From NCBI GenBank assembly GCA_002717655.1, contig PBAY01000011.1, positions 1-64,000 on the forward strand: a DNA stretch of 64,000 nt. The letters are read 5' to 3'. Position 1 is the first letter of the stretch; each line of letters starts with the position of its first letter. Shown in pieces: positions 49,171 to 57,665 of this stretch. Below the pieces are notes generated by a model, which had not been told where the DNA came from, searched no databases, and saw only the letters and a program-made list of their open reading frames with translations. A program made the position numbers and the translations under genes. This DNA is from Phycisphaerae bacterium. Its GTDB lineage: Bacteria > Planctomycetota > Phycisphaerae > Phycisphaerales > SM1A02.

Positions 49171-52038
49171 TCAAGTACCCCAGAGTGTCAGCAACGCCAG
49201 AAGGTCGTCGATGTCAGTATCGCCATCGCCATCAACATCACCTTCATCAGTTGCTCCGTAGGCCGCGAGCACCAAGAGAAGGTCATCGATGTTGATTTGA
49301 CCATCATCATTCAGATCTCCATCAAGTGGATATGGACCACATTCGATAGACATCCAACCGAAACCGGCCTGAGAACCATTCCAGCCACCGACGCGAATCA
49401 GGTAGTCCTGACCGCCTTCAACGTCAGCCGAAAGCAATGAAGAGTAGCCGGAGCAACCGGTACCGTCATCATTGCAGGCATAAGGATCGGCCAGATCTCC
49501 ACATTCGCCATCCCACTCGTAGAGAACGAGGTCACTGTCATAGTTCACCGTGTCACAGGTGGAGATTTCAACGATGCCACTGCAATCGGCGGTCCACAGG
49601 AACCAGATGTCATTCACTGTGACGCCCCCATCACCGGCCACTTCACACTCAGCGTGAGCGTTGCCATCGGTCGTGGCCAACTGGGTATCCACAAAGACGT
49701 TTCCTGATGAAACCCAGATCGCATCCGCACAATCGTCGTTGGTTGGCACAATCAGATCACAAGTGATACTCAGTGTGGCGGTGCCGGAATCAGAATCACT
49801 GTATCCACCAACTCGAATGTAGAACTCATCGCCTTCAACAACATTTTTCACCAGCTTCGACGAATAACCCGCACAACCTGACGCGTCATCATTGCAATCA
49901 ACAAGTGCCAGAGCATTACATCCCGGGCCTGAATACAGGACGAGATCAGTGTCATAGTCGGCCTGGTCGCAAGTGGAAATACTCAAGGAACCGGTGCAGG
50001 TGGCGACATACGTGTACCAGACATCGTTGTAGGTTTGGCCATCCCACTGACAGGTGGCATGCGACTCGCCATCCGTTGTAGCGAACGTGGTATCGACACT
50101 GATGTCACCATCTGAAATCTGAATTGCACCTTCACAATCATCGTTGGCGGGCCTGACGAATACCACGATGGCATCCTGATCAAGACCTGTCGTCGTATCA
50201 CCATTTCCTTCACTGACGATCGCTCCGATCCAGTACTCGTCCGAGCTGGAACCAGCAAGCCCTGCAGGAAGAGTCAGCGTGACGCTTGAACTCCAGGTGT
50301 TGCCACCGTAGATGCCACTTGCATACTGCGTATCAAGAAGCGTATCTCCCGATGAGATGATGTTGTTCGTGGAGAGATAGTAGTCGACGGTCAACTGACC
50401 GGAATATCTCGCACCATTATTGGCCAATTCAAAGTCGATATCGATATCGCCACCATCAATGACCTGAGATGGTGAGACGTCAAATGAATCGAATTCAAGC
50501 GAAGTCACTGAATCAATATCAAGCTCAAGCGTGTCCCAGGTCTGCGTGACATTGTTCGAGCTGTCAGTATCGGAGCTGCATGACATGGCCACACCAACGA
50601 AGTAGGTGCCATCCGTAGTTGATACGGGGATCGAAACCGAATTCAGGTTCACTGTTAAATTCGACATGTCATTGAGGGTCCAGTCACTACCTGAAAAACT
50701 GGCAAGAACCGTGTCGCTGCTTGTGATGTTGTCATCACTTGAGAGATAGACCGTGAGCGAATAATCATCGGTTGAAGAAGCATCGGTCGGGTTGGCAATG
50801 GTGAACTTGAAGTCAGGGATCGTATCCCCTGCATCAAGACTCGATGCCGAAGACCTGGCATACATCGCATGGGGATCGAAGTCCGTACCACGACCGTTGG
50901 GAATGACCGTGTCGTACAAATTGTCCTGCACATTGGCCCATACGTGTGTGTAACGACCACTCACGTTGCGATCCGAGTTTGAACAGATGCCGAGAACATA
51001 GCGATTGTCATCATCATTGATGTAGTAAGCACTGCTTCCACTCATTCCACCCCATACGGTGTCAAAGCAGTTCCCACCCCCGGTATCGATCTTGAACTGG
51101 TTATCAGCTGCACAATCATCAAAGCTGCCATACCAGTAATACATTTGGTTTCCAGTGTGGAGCCCTGCCAAAGGGCAGTTCTCTGCAGGATATGAGGCAT
51201 TATGAAAGCTGTAGTCATCAATGACACTGCTACAGGTACCACCCGCTGCCACACCGTGCCATCCCGTCAACATACCCACTGGCCGGTCGACGTTGATCAA
51301 GGCAATATCGGAATCGAAATCGCCATCCACTGACCAACCGGTCCACCACATCATTGATGTTGCCGTTGGCAGGCAGATACTGGATCCCCAGTTGTCATCA
51401 TCCCCATCCCAGGCTGGTCGCACCGTAATTTGATCGGCCCAGGTGTTATACACGTTTCCATTTGAATCAGATCGCATGTACACGCAATGACCCGCCGTGA
51501 TCAGAGTCTGGGCATCGACCATCGTGGCACTTCCAACAAAGGCTCGCTGAGTACCACCAGTGTCAGTAAACAACATGCGAATCTCAACATTGCGCCTCCA
51601 GGGCGCATTGACTTCGTTCGTCACGGCAGTCATATCAACAAATCCACGGGTAATGGCGGTTTCTTCTACAGGGCCATCATGGATTGGGAGAATGCCGTCA
51701 AAATTTCCTCCGCGAACCACTGGGAACGGCGTGGATCGAATTGCATCAGGCCCCTTGACCCTCGTCAACTGATCACGCTCGAAGTCATAAATCATCATGT
51801 CCCCAGGACCATCAGCGTCACCGTATTCACCAACACGCAGGTCTGGCATAGCCGACTGCGCTATCCCAAAGGGCATCTGGACAGTGCCTTCACCACCTTC
51901 AGGAAATGGCATGGGGGGTCCATCAACTAGTTCAGCAAAACCTTCACCTGAACCGACGACAGAATCGGCGGCATTCACACCACCTAAGGCCATAAAGCCA
52001 ACCGTGAAAGTAGCTGCACAAAACTTGAGATTCATCAT
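49171..52038 (-). CDS. Secreted multidomain trypsin-like serine protease
   Basis: A 955-aa exported protease. The ATGATG start at 52038 has AAGGGG upstream and opens a signal peptide (CAATFTVGFMALGGVNA). After a propeptide-like region (to about residue 150) the trypsin-like domain shows His184 (LITAGHCVY), Asp244 (FDSDIALINV) and Ser333 (WGGMSGSSAYY), resembling V8/glutamyl endopeptidases. Two CARDB-like beta domains follow (SSDDNITSSDTVLASF, LSTNNIISSGDTLLDT), then two copies of a NDDC...TYNDVWYTYVATCTGSLSISTC-type pre-peptidase module (around 640-760 and 770-890), each with a DNDDxxGC loop and IRVGGY/IRVGGW ending. Two dockerin-like Ca loops close it. A typical secreted planctomycete protease. 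Confidence 0.85.
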   Translation of the reverse strand: MMNLKFCAATFTVGFMALGGVNAADSVVGSGEGFAELVDGPPMPFPEGGEGTVQMPFGIAQSAMPDLRVGEYGDADGPGDMMIYDFERDQLTRVKGPDAIRSTPFPVVRGGNFDGILPIHDGPVEETAITRGFVDMTAVTNEVNAPWRRNVEIRMLFTDTGGTQRAFVGSATMVDAQTLITAGHCVYMRSDSNGNVYNTWADQITVRPAWDGDDDNWGSSICLPTATSMMWWTGWSVDGDFDSDIALINVDRPVGMLTGWHGVAAGGTCSSVIDDYSFHNASYPAENCPLAGLHTGNQMYYWYGSFDDCAADNQFKIDTGGGNCFDTVWGGMSGSSAYYINDDDNRYVLGICSNSDRNVSGRYTHVWANVQDNLYDTVIPNGRGTDFDPHAMYARSSASSLDAGDTIPDFKFTIANPTDASSTDDYSLTVYLSSDDNITSSDTVLASFSGSDWTLNDMSNLTVNLNSVSIPVSTTDGTYFVGVAMSCSSDTDSSNNVTQTWDTLELDIDSVTSLEFDSFDVSPSQVIDGGDIDIDFELANNGARYSGQLTVDYYLSTNNIISSGDTLLDTQYASGIYGGNTWSSSVTLTLPAGLAGSSSDEYWIGAIVSEGNGDTTTGLDQDAIVVFVRPANDDCEGAIQISDGDISVDTTFATTDGESHATCQWDGQTYNDVWYTYVATCTGSLSISTCDQADYDTDLVLYSGPGCNALALVDCNDDASGCAGYSSKLVKNVVEGDEFYIRVGGYSDSDSGTATLSITCDLIVPTNDDCADAIWVSSGNVFVDTQLATTDGNAHAECEVAGDGGVTVNDIWFLWTADCSGIVEISTCDTVNYDSDLVLYEWDGECGDLADPYACNDDGTGCSGYSSLLSADVEGGQDYLIRVGGWNGSQAGFGWMSIECGPYPLDGDLNDDGQINIDDLLLVLAAYGATDEGDVDGDGDTDIDDLLALLTLWGT

Positions 52039-52233
52039 CCCGATTTCCCCTTTGTCTGTATACAGAAACAGAGATGCTAGAGAAGCATCAACATCAATCA
52101 CCATAAGGGAAGAGGGTAAAAATCACGAAGGTCCAAATGGATATTTTGGATTGGAACGCCCTAAGGCCAGTTAAAGGCCACACTCAATCGCCCAAATCAT
52201 TCGATCCCGCGAATGACTCGCCCAACAGCCTGA

Positions 52234-53190
52234 TCAGTCCTTCGTGTCATGATCCAGCTTCGGACGCTTGACCCGTTCGGCCAGACCGATCATCTCAAGG
52301 AGACGAATCTCCCACCAGGTCACATCAAGTTCCCACCAGCGATGCTGATTGGAAGCACTCGATGGATCGTGATGGTGGTTGTTGTGCCAGCCTTCGCCGA
52401 CGGTCAGCAGAGCGACCAACCAGTTGTTTCGACTCTCATCGGTCGTCTTGTAATTGGCGTAGCCGAACATGTGCGACAGGGAATTCACCGACCAGGTGAT
52501 GTGCCACACGGCAACGGTCCGGACCAGAACACCCCAGACGAAGAGACTCAGACCGAACTGGACGCCGGCCATCGCGGTTCCATCGACTGCCCAGCCAATG
52601 AAGAATCCAGCAAGGAAGAACAGGACGGCATGCGCGACATAGATCCAGACCCAGATGTATCCCTTCTCCAATCGCATGTAGAAAGGATCGCGAAGGATGT
52701 CACCCGCATACTGACGATAGGTATCGATGTTGTGAGTCGCCTTGTTGCGAATCAGAAGCCAGCCGATGTGCCCCCAGATGAAGGCGACCAGTGGACTATG
52801 CGGATCATCCTGTTCATCGGAATGCTTGTGGTGATAGCGATGGATTGAGACCCATTTGGCTGGCGTGTCTTCCATGCAGCACAAGGCGAGAATGACGAAG
52901 AAGTGCTCAAGCCATTTCGGAAGCTTGGCACTGTGATGAGTCAGGATCCGGTGATAACAGAGGTTGATGCCCTGACCAAAGACATGAATGCCCACGACCA
53001 TCACGATCAGACCGGTCCAGCTGAAGAGCCAGGGAATGACAGCAGCCAGCGAGAGAAGATGGATCAGTGAAATGGCAATCGCATAGGGCCAGACAATCTG
53101 ACCTTTGACGATCGTGTCAGGCAAAGCCAACTTCGGCATGTTCACTGTGGGGGTTGCCACACCATCAGTGGATTGGGGGGAAGATGCCAT
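52234..53190 (-). CDS. Membrane fatty acid (acyl-CoA/acyl-lipid) desaturase
   Basis: A 318-aa integral membrane di-iron desaturase of the delta-9 type. The three His boxes are HRILTHHS, HRYHHKHSD and HNNHHHD, with hydrophobic pairs between (WPYAIAISLIHLLSLAAVIPWLFSWTGLIVMVVG and LFFLAGFFIGWAVDGTAM regions). It introduces a double bond into saturated acyl chains, adjusting membrane fluidity. The ATG at 53190 is chosen for AAGGA upstream; an ATG at 53232 adds 14 residues. It lies about 165 bases upstream of an O-methyltransferase on the same strand but probably has its own transcript. Confidence 0.93.
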   Translation of the reverse strand: MASSPQSTDGVATPTVNMPKLALPDTIVKGQIVWPYAIAISLIHLLSLAAVIPWLFSWTGLIVMVVGIHVFGQGINLCYHRILTHHSAKLPKWLEHFFVILALCCMEDTPAKWVSIHRYHHKHSDEQDDPHSPLVAFIWGHIGWLLIRNKATHNIDTYRQYAGDILRDPFYMRLEKGYIWVWIYVAHAVLFFLAGFFIGWAVDGTAMAGVQFGLSLFVWGVLVRTVAVWHITWSVNSLSHMFGYANYKTTDESRNNWLVALLTVGEGWHNNHHHDPSSASNQHRWWELDVTWWEIRLLEMIGLAERVKRPKLDHDTKD

Positions 53191-53306
53191 GAAGTCCTTT
53201 CCAGGCCTGATTTCAACGCCCCTCAGGAGCATTCAGGAGCTCAGAGGGTAGCCACCCAGAGCCGGGCTGACAAATCGTTCATTTCAGATGGTTTGCATCA
53301 AATGAA

Positions 53307-53325
53307 GAACCCCTGAAAGGGCTTC
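53307..53325 (-). terminator. Weak hairpin after the O-methyltransferase
   Basis: GAA-CCC/GGG-TTC stem with a central C-C mismatch and a five-base loop, followed on the minus strand by TTCATTTG. It lies 30 bases past the stop at 53354; a weak terminator candidate. Confidence 0.3.
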
Positions 53326-53353
53326 AGAATTGGCACTCACGGGCGTGGCAGAT

Positions 53354-54019
53354 TCAGCCCCGCTTCATGGCCAGCGCCAGCCCATCACCGATTGGATTGA
53401 GGCTGTAATCAACCCGCTCATCCGCAAGCAGCTTGGCGGCCAGTTCACGAGTGGCAACGGTGGACTCATCATCCACCAGAGGATCGGCCACCCGCCCCCC
53501 TCGAAGCATGTTGTCGAAGGTCAGCAAGCCACCGGGCCTCAGCAACTGAAGCCCCAACTCGTAGTACTCGGGATAGCCGGTCTTGTCCGCATCGCAGTAG
53601 ATGAAGTCGTAGCTTCCCGCTTCCCCAGCTTCAAGCAGTTGAGTCAGGGACTCGCTGGCAGGACCGACGCGTGGCTGTATTCGATCGGAAACTCCAGCCC
53701 GATCCCACCACTCCTGAGCTACGGCCATGTGTTCAGGACTCAGATCGCAGGCGACCACCAGACCATCATCCGGCAAGGCCATCGCCATACCCATGGCGCT
53801 GTAGCCCGTGAACACGCCGACTTCAATGACCCGGCTGGCCTTCATCGTCTTCAGCAACAGTGCCAGAAGCTGAACCTGTTCAGGAGACGTCTGCATCTCC
53901 CCTTCAGGGTGGCCTTCCATCGCCATTCGGAGTTCATGCTGGATGGGTGTTTCACGAAGGCTGTGTGTCATCAACCATTCATGGACCGGTGTATCGAGTT
54001 GTATGGTTCTACGCGACAT
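53354..54019 (-). CDS. Class I SAM-dependent O-methyltransferase
   Basis: A 221-aa methyltransferase of the caffeoyl-CoA/catechol O-methyltransferase group. SAM motif I is VIEVGVFTGYSAMGMA; then VACDLSPEHMAVAQEWW, metal/substrate segment FIYCDADKTGYPEYYELGLQLLRPGGLL and DNMLRGGRVADP. It would transfer a methyl group to a hydroxyl of a small aromatic or other acceptor, using a divalent metal; the acceptor is unknown. A TACAAT element ends nine bases before the ATG. Confidence 0.88.
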   Translation of the reverse strand: MSRRTIQLDTPVHEWLMTHSLRETPIQHELRMAMEGHPEGEMQTSPEQVQLLALLLKTMKASRVIEVGVFTGYSAMGMAMALPDDGLVVACDLSPEHMAVAQEWWDRAGVSDRIQPRVGPASESLTQLLEAGEAGSYDFIYCDADKTGYPEYYELGLQLLRPGGLLTFDNMLRGGRVADPLVDDESTVATRELAAKLLADERVDYSLNPIGDGLALAMKRG

Positions 54020-54028
54020 GGAGTCGCA

Positions 54029-54034
54029 TTGTAT
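54029..54034 (-). promoter_or_regulatory. Candidate -10 element of the O-methyltransferase
   Basis: Minus-strand GATACAAT ends nine bases before the ATG at 54019; transcription from it would give a leader of a few bases at most. No convincing -35. Confidence 0.35.
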
Positions 54035-54046
54035 CCATCAGATCAA

Positions 54047-54706
54047 TCAGGCACAGGGACCCCAGCCCTCGATGACCAGCAGGATGTCATTGACACCCAC
54101 GACGCCATCACCGTTGACATCCGCATTGGGATCCGTACTGCCCCATGCTGCGATCAGATCAAGAATGTCATTGACATTCGTGACCCCATCACCGTTGAGA
54201 TCAGTTGCACAAGGCGTTCCGATGACTTCGACCGTCACGATCGCATCCATGTAGAGTTCTTCAAGCTGAACCGTGACTTCTCCGAAGATTGGAATGTCCG
54301 TGGTCGCGGTACCAAGCTCGATGTTGGTCATGTTGACCTGCGCCTGTCCGACCTCCGTCATCAGGAGCGAGACGTCAAAGGCGATCGTGAGTGGTTCCGG
54401 CGGCGGTGGCTCGACGATTGATTCACTTCCGGCATCAACCGGACATGGCCCATCAAACACCCCACCGAAACTGGTGGCAGGCAACTGATCGGATACGTCG
54501 ATCGGACCGAATTCGATTCCGAAGTAACTGACCAGAACCGAGATGCCCGTGATCTCGACATTGAAGTCGTAGGTCGCCCCGTCTGGACGGACCGTACCTG
54601 GACTCTCCCAAAGGACATCCTGCCCGGAAGTCTGGACCGACAGTGGCCACTGGGCTGAATCAGCGCCACCAAGGGCGGCGGCCACGATAAGTGCTGAAGT
54701 GAACAT
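54047..54706 (-). CDS. Exported beta-rich protein with dockerin-like repeats
   Basis: A 219-aa secreted protein starting at ATG 54706 (a GTG at 54709 is adjacent). Signal peptide FTSALIVAAALGGADSAQ. The body is beta-rich, with GATYDFNVEITGISVLVSYFG and a Pro/Glu-rich stretch SIVEPPPPEPLTIAFDVSLLM, possibly a fibronectin-like or jelly-roll domain, not recognised. The end is two dockerin-type Ca loops (DLNGDGVTNVNDILDLIAAW, DVNGDGVVGVNDILLVIEGW) as in the array genes. It lies 36 bases downstream of the NtrC-type gene on the same strand, so it could be in its transcript. Confidence 0.75.
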   Translation of the reverse strand: MFTSALIVAAALGGADSAQWPLSVQTSGQDVLWESPGTVRPDGATYDFNVEITGISVLVSYFGIEFGPIDVSDQLPATSFGGVFDGPCPVDAGSESIVEPPPPEPLTIAFDVSLLMTEVGQAQVNMTNIELGTATTDIPIFGEVTVQLEELYMDAIVTVEVIGTPCATDLNGDGVTNVNDILDLIAAWGSTDPNADVNGDGVVGVNDILLVIEGWGPCA

Positions 54707-54742
54707 CACTCCATGATGGCAGAAGATCGCCCGTGGTCAAGC

Positions 54743-56122
54743 CTACTTCAGGCCATATTCCTTGAGCTTTCGGTACAAGGTCCGCTCTCCGATGCCCAGA
54801 AGCTCGGCGGTCTTCTCGCGATTGCCGCCGGTCATGGCCAAGGTCTGCCGCATGGCTTCCTTCTCGAGGCGGTCCAGGCCGATTCCAGACAGCGCGCCCA
54901 CGTGCAGATGCTCGTCATCATCACTGATCCGCACGTCGTCGGGCACTTCACCCACATCGATTTGCTGACTGGTCGCCATCACGACCATGCGCTGAATGAC
55001 GTTGAACAACTGGCGGATGTTACCCGGCCAGTTGTAGGCCACGAGACGGAGCATGGCCGCTTCGGTGAAGTCCGGCTGAGGCTTGCCCTGCTCACCGGCG
55101 AACTTGCCCGCAGCATGATTGACCAGTAGCGGGATGTCCTCGCGACGTTCACGCAGTGGTGGCAGATGGATCTCGGCGCCGTTGATGCGGAAGTAGAGAT
55201 CCTCGCGGAACTCCTCCTTCTCGATCTGATGACGAAGGTCACGATTGGTCGCACTCACGAACCTGACATCCGTGTGATGTTCGTTGTTGGTACCGAGCCG
55301 GACGACTTCACCCGTCTCCAGCACGCGAAGGAGCTTGGCTTGCATGGTCAACGGCATGTCACCGATCTCATCCAGGAAGAGCGTTCCCTTGTCGGCGTAT
55401 TCGAAGACGCCTTCGCGATCCTTCTCGGCACCCGTGAAGGCGCCCTTCACATGACCGAACAGCTGGTCCTCGAGCAGACTTTCGCTCTGCCCGGCGCAGT
55501 TGAACGTGACATACCGGTTGTCGACCCGCTGGGACTGGTTGTGCACGGCGCGGGCGATCAGTTCCTTGCCGGTGCCCGACTCGCCCGTGATCAGGACGGG
55601 GATCATGCTGGGGCCGACCTGCTTGATGGTCTGAATCACCTTTCGCATCGGCGGAGAGTCGCCGATGATGCCCTCGAAGCCGAAGGCGGAATCGACCTTG
55701 CCCTGCAGACGGGTGTTGTGATCACGAAGGTGCACCGTTTCAATCGCACGATTGACCAGATTCCGGAAGACCTCCAGATCAAGTGGCTTCTCGATGAAGT
55801 CATAGGCCCCACCCTGAAGCGCCGCCTTGGCGGTACCGACGTCGCCATGAGCCGTGACCATGATCACTTCCGAATCAGCCTGATGTTCACGGGCGTATCG
55901 AAGTACCTCCAGACCCGAATCAGGCTTCTCCATGCTCAGGTCGGTCACGATCACGTCGAAGCTGCCCAGCCGAAGCTCCTCTTCGGCCGGCTCGACGCCA
56001 TTGACGATGGTGCAGACATGGCCCAGCCGACGCAGACCCTCGGCCATGACCTCGGCGTGGTCGACTTCATCCTCGACGATTAGGATCTGTGCGTGAATTG
56101 CCTCAGCTTGGGAAGACATCAT
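54743..56122 (-). CDS. NtrC-family sigma-54-dependent response regulator
   Basis: A 459-aa regulator of three domains. Receiver (about residues 12-125): ILIVEDEVDH, phospho-acceptor Asp in VIVTDLSMEKPD and Lys in IEKPLD. AAA+ domain (about 155-390): GESGTGKELIARAVH, GAFTGAEKDREGVFEYAD (the GAFTGA loop that touches sigma-54), LFLDEIGDMPL and the Arg finger region. C-terminal Fis-type helix-turn-helix: LAMTGGNREKTAELLGIGERTLYRKLKEYGLK. The ATGATG at 56122 is chosen because TACACT ends six bases upstream; an in-frame start at 56206 would overlap murC. The paired sensor kinase is not adjacent. Divergent with murC. Confidence 0.93.
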   Translation of the reverse strand: MMSSQAEAIHAQILIVEDEVDHAEVMAEGLRRLGHVCTIVNGVEPAEEELRLGSFDVIVTDLSMEKPDSGLEVLRYAREHQADSEVIMVTAHGDVGTAKAALQGGAYDFIEKPLDLEVFRNLVNRAIETVHLRDHNTRLQGKVDSAFGFEGIIGDSPPMRKVIQTIKQVGPSMIPVLITGESGTGKELIARAVHNQSQRVDNRYVTFNCAGQSESLLEDQLFGHVKGAFTGAEKDREGVFEYADKGTLFLDEIGDMPLTMQAKLLRVLETGEVVRLGTNNEHHTDVRFVSATNRDLRHQIEKEEFREDLYFRINGAEIHLPPLRERREDIPLLVNHAAGKFAGEQGKPQPDFTEAAMLRLVAYNWPGNIRQLFNVIQRMVVMATSQQIDVGEVPDDVRISDDDEHLHVGALSGIGLDRLEKEAMRQTLAMTGGNREKTAELLGIGERTLYRKLKEYGLK

Positions 56123-56128
56123 GGCCGA

Positions 56129-56134
56129 AGTGTA
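56129..56134 (-). promoter_or_regulatory. Candidate -10 element of the NtrC-type gene
   Basis: Minus-strand CATACACT ends six bases before the ATG, so the message would start at or near the first codon. No -35 is evident. Confidence 0.3.
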
Positions 56135-56182
56135 TGAGGAAAGCTCCACCTGCGCCGCCGCCCACCCTCCTCCTCGCATGGA

Positions 56183-56188
56183 TACACT
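56183..56188 (+). promoter_or_regulatory. Candidate -10 element of murC
   Basis: GATACACT is followed seven bases later by an in-frame ATG (56196), mirroring the divergent gene on the other strand. No -35 is evident. Confidence 0.3.
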
Positions 56189-56195
56189 CCAAGAA

Positions 56196-57665
56196 ATGCC
56201 CAGCATGACTGCCCCCGCTCAGACAAGCCGAGAAGACATCCGCCCCCGACCGGGTCGCCACCTGCATCTGGTGGGCATCGGCGGCTGTGGCATGAGTGGC
56301 CTGGCCCGCATGCTGGCAGCTCGCGAGTGCCACTGCACCGGATCGGATCATGCCCCCTCTCCTGTGACCGAGGCCCTGATCGAAGATGGATTCCAACTTC
56401 ACCTTGGTCCCGCACCAGACACGCTCCCAGAAGGCACGGAACTACTCGTGGCCTCCGCCGCGATTCCCAGTGATCACCCCGAAGTCATGGCTGCTACAGC
56501 CGCCGGCATTCCCGTGCTTTCCTATGCCGAAGCACTGGGACAACTTCAGGAAGATCGACTGAGCATCTGCATCAGTGACACCCATGGCAAGAGTACGACC
56601 GCCTCGATGCTCTGCCACATCCTGATCCAGTGCGAACTGGATCCCGGTTTCATCATCGGCGCCTCGTGTGATCAGATCGGTGGCGGTTCACGTACCGGGT
56701 CGGATACGGTTCCCACAGGTCCCCATGAAGACGAACCAGGCATCCTCGTGTGCGAAGCCTGTGAATTCAATCGTTCCTTTCATCACCACCGGCCGAGCCT
56801 CGCACTTATCAACAACATCGAGGAAGACCATCTGGACATCTATGGTTCACTTGAAGCGATCGTTGATGCGTTCCGCGAGTTCGCTGCACTGGTTCCTCCC
56901 GCTGAAGAAGGCGGCTCCCTGCTGATTGCCCACGATGGAGCGCATCGCCAAAACATCACACCCGGGCTCTCCTGCCATGTGTCGACCTTTGGCTTTCATC
57001 CTGAGGCTGACTATCAGGTCGTCTATGACGCGAATGTGCTTCGAATCGGAATTCTCCGTGAAGGCATGTGGGTCACGCAGTGGACCAACCAGATGCCCGG
57101 TGGACACAATGCGTTGAATGCCGCAGCTGCGGTGATCCTCGCTCATCAGCTCGGTGCGGAATGGGAGGAAGCGGCAGAAGCCATGTCGACCTTCAACGGG
57201 CTTGATCGCCGCATGCAGCGACTTGGCGAACGAAGCACCGCAGATGGTGGATCGGTGGTGGTCTACGACGACTATGGACATCATCCCACGGAGATCGAGC
57301 AGACACTTAAAGCCTTGAAACTGGTCGAGAAACCCGAACGCGTGATCTGCGTCTTCCAGCCTCACCAACACAGCCGCACCAGATTCCTGCTGGATCAGTT
57401 CGCCGAAAGCTTCGCCAGTGCCGATGAAGTCCTCGTACCTCAGATCTACTTCGTACGTGACTCGCTGACGGAGAAACAACGGATCAGCAGCATTGATCTG
57501 GTGGAGAAGCTGGAGAACCGAGGCGTGCTCGCTCAGCACATCCCGGACTTCGATGACATCACCACGCATCTGCTTGAACACACCTGCGATGGCGACCTCG
57601 TCGTGATCATGGGCGCTGGACCAGTCTGGACGATCGGCCGCGACTTCATGGCGAATGATTCATGA
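56196..57665 (+). CDS. murC: UDP-N-acetylmuramate--L-alanine ligase
   Basis: A 489-aa Mur ligase that adds L-Ala to UDP-MurNAc, the first amino-acid step of peptidoglycan synthesis. HLVGIGGCGMSGLARML is the N-terminal nucleotide-binding loop, ISDTHGKSTTASMLCHILIQC the ATP P-loop, HHHRPSLALINNIEEDHLDIYG the central part, then VVYDDYGHHPTEIEQTLKALKL and VFQPHQHSRTRFLLDQFAESF, all MurC. ATGs at 56121, 56178, 56196 and 56205 are in frame; none has a clear Shine-Dalgarno. I chose 56196 because TACACT is placed seven bases upstream and extensions before residue HLVGI are non-conserved. It shows that this lineage makes peptidoglycan. ATGA overlap with murB follows. Confidence 0.93.
   Translation: MPSMTAPAQTSREDIRPRPGRHLHLVGIGGCGMSGLARMLAARECHCTGSDHAPSPVTEALIEDGFQLHLGPAPDTLPEGTELLVASAAIPSDHPEVMAATAAGIPVLSYAEALGQLQEDRLSICISDTHGKSTTASMLCHILIQCELDPGFIIGASCDQIGGGSRTGSDTVPTGPHEDEPGILVCEACEFNRSFHHHRPSLALINNIEEDHLDIYGSLEAIVDAFREFAALVPPAEEGGSLLIAHDGAHRQNITPGLSCHVSTFGFHPEADYQVVYDANVLRIGILREGMWVTQWTNQMPGGHNALNAAAAVILAHQLGAEWEEAAEAMSTFNGLDRRMQRLGERSTADGGSVVVYDDYGHHPTEIEQTLKALKLVEKPERVICVFQPHQHSRTRFLLDQFAESFASADEVLVPQIYFVRDSLTEKQRISSIDLVEKLENRGVLAQHIPDFDDITTHLLEHTCDGDLVVIMGAGPVWTIGRDFMANDS

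Noticed and set aside
43887-52038. Cellulosome interpretation of the dockerin-like repeats
   Set aside because: No cohesin or scaffoldin is present, the proteins lack glycoside hydrolase domains, and such Ca loops are common C-terminal ends in planctomycete secreted proteins.
52249-52848. 199-codon plus-strand frame inside the desaturase gene
   Set aside because: Antisense to a gene with all three His boxes.
55166-56083. 305-codon plus-strand frame inside the NtrC-type regulator
   Set aside because: Antisense shadow; the regulator frame has all catalytic motifs.
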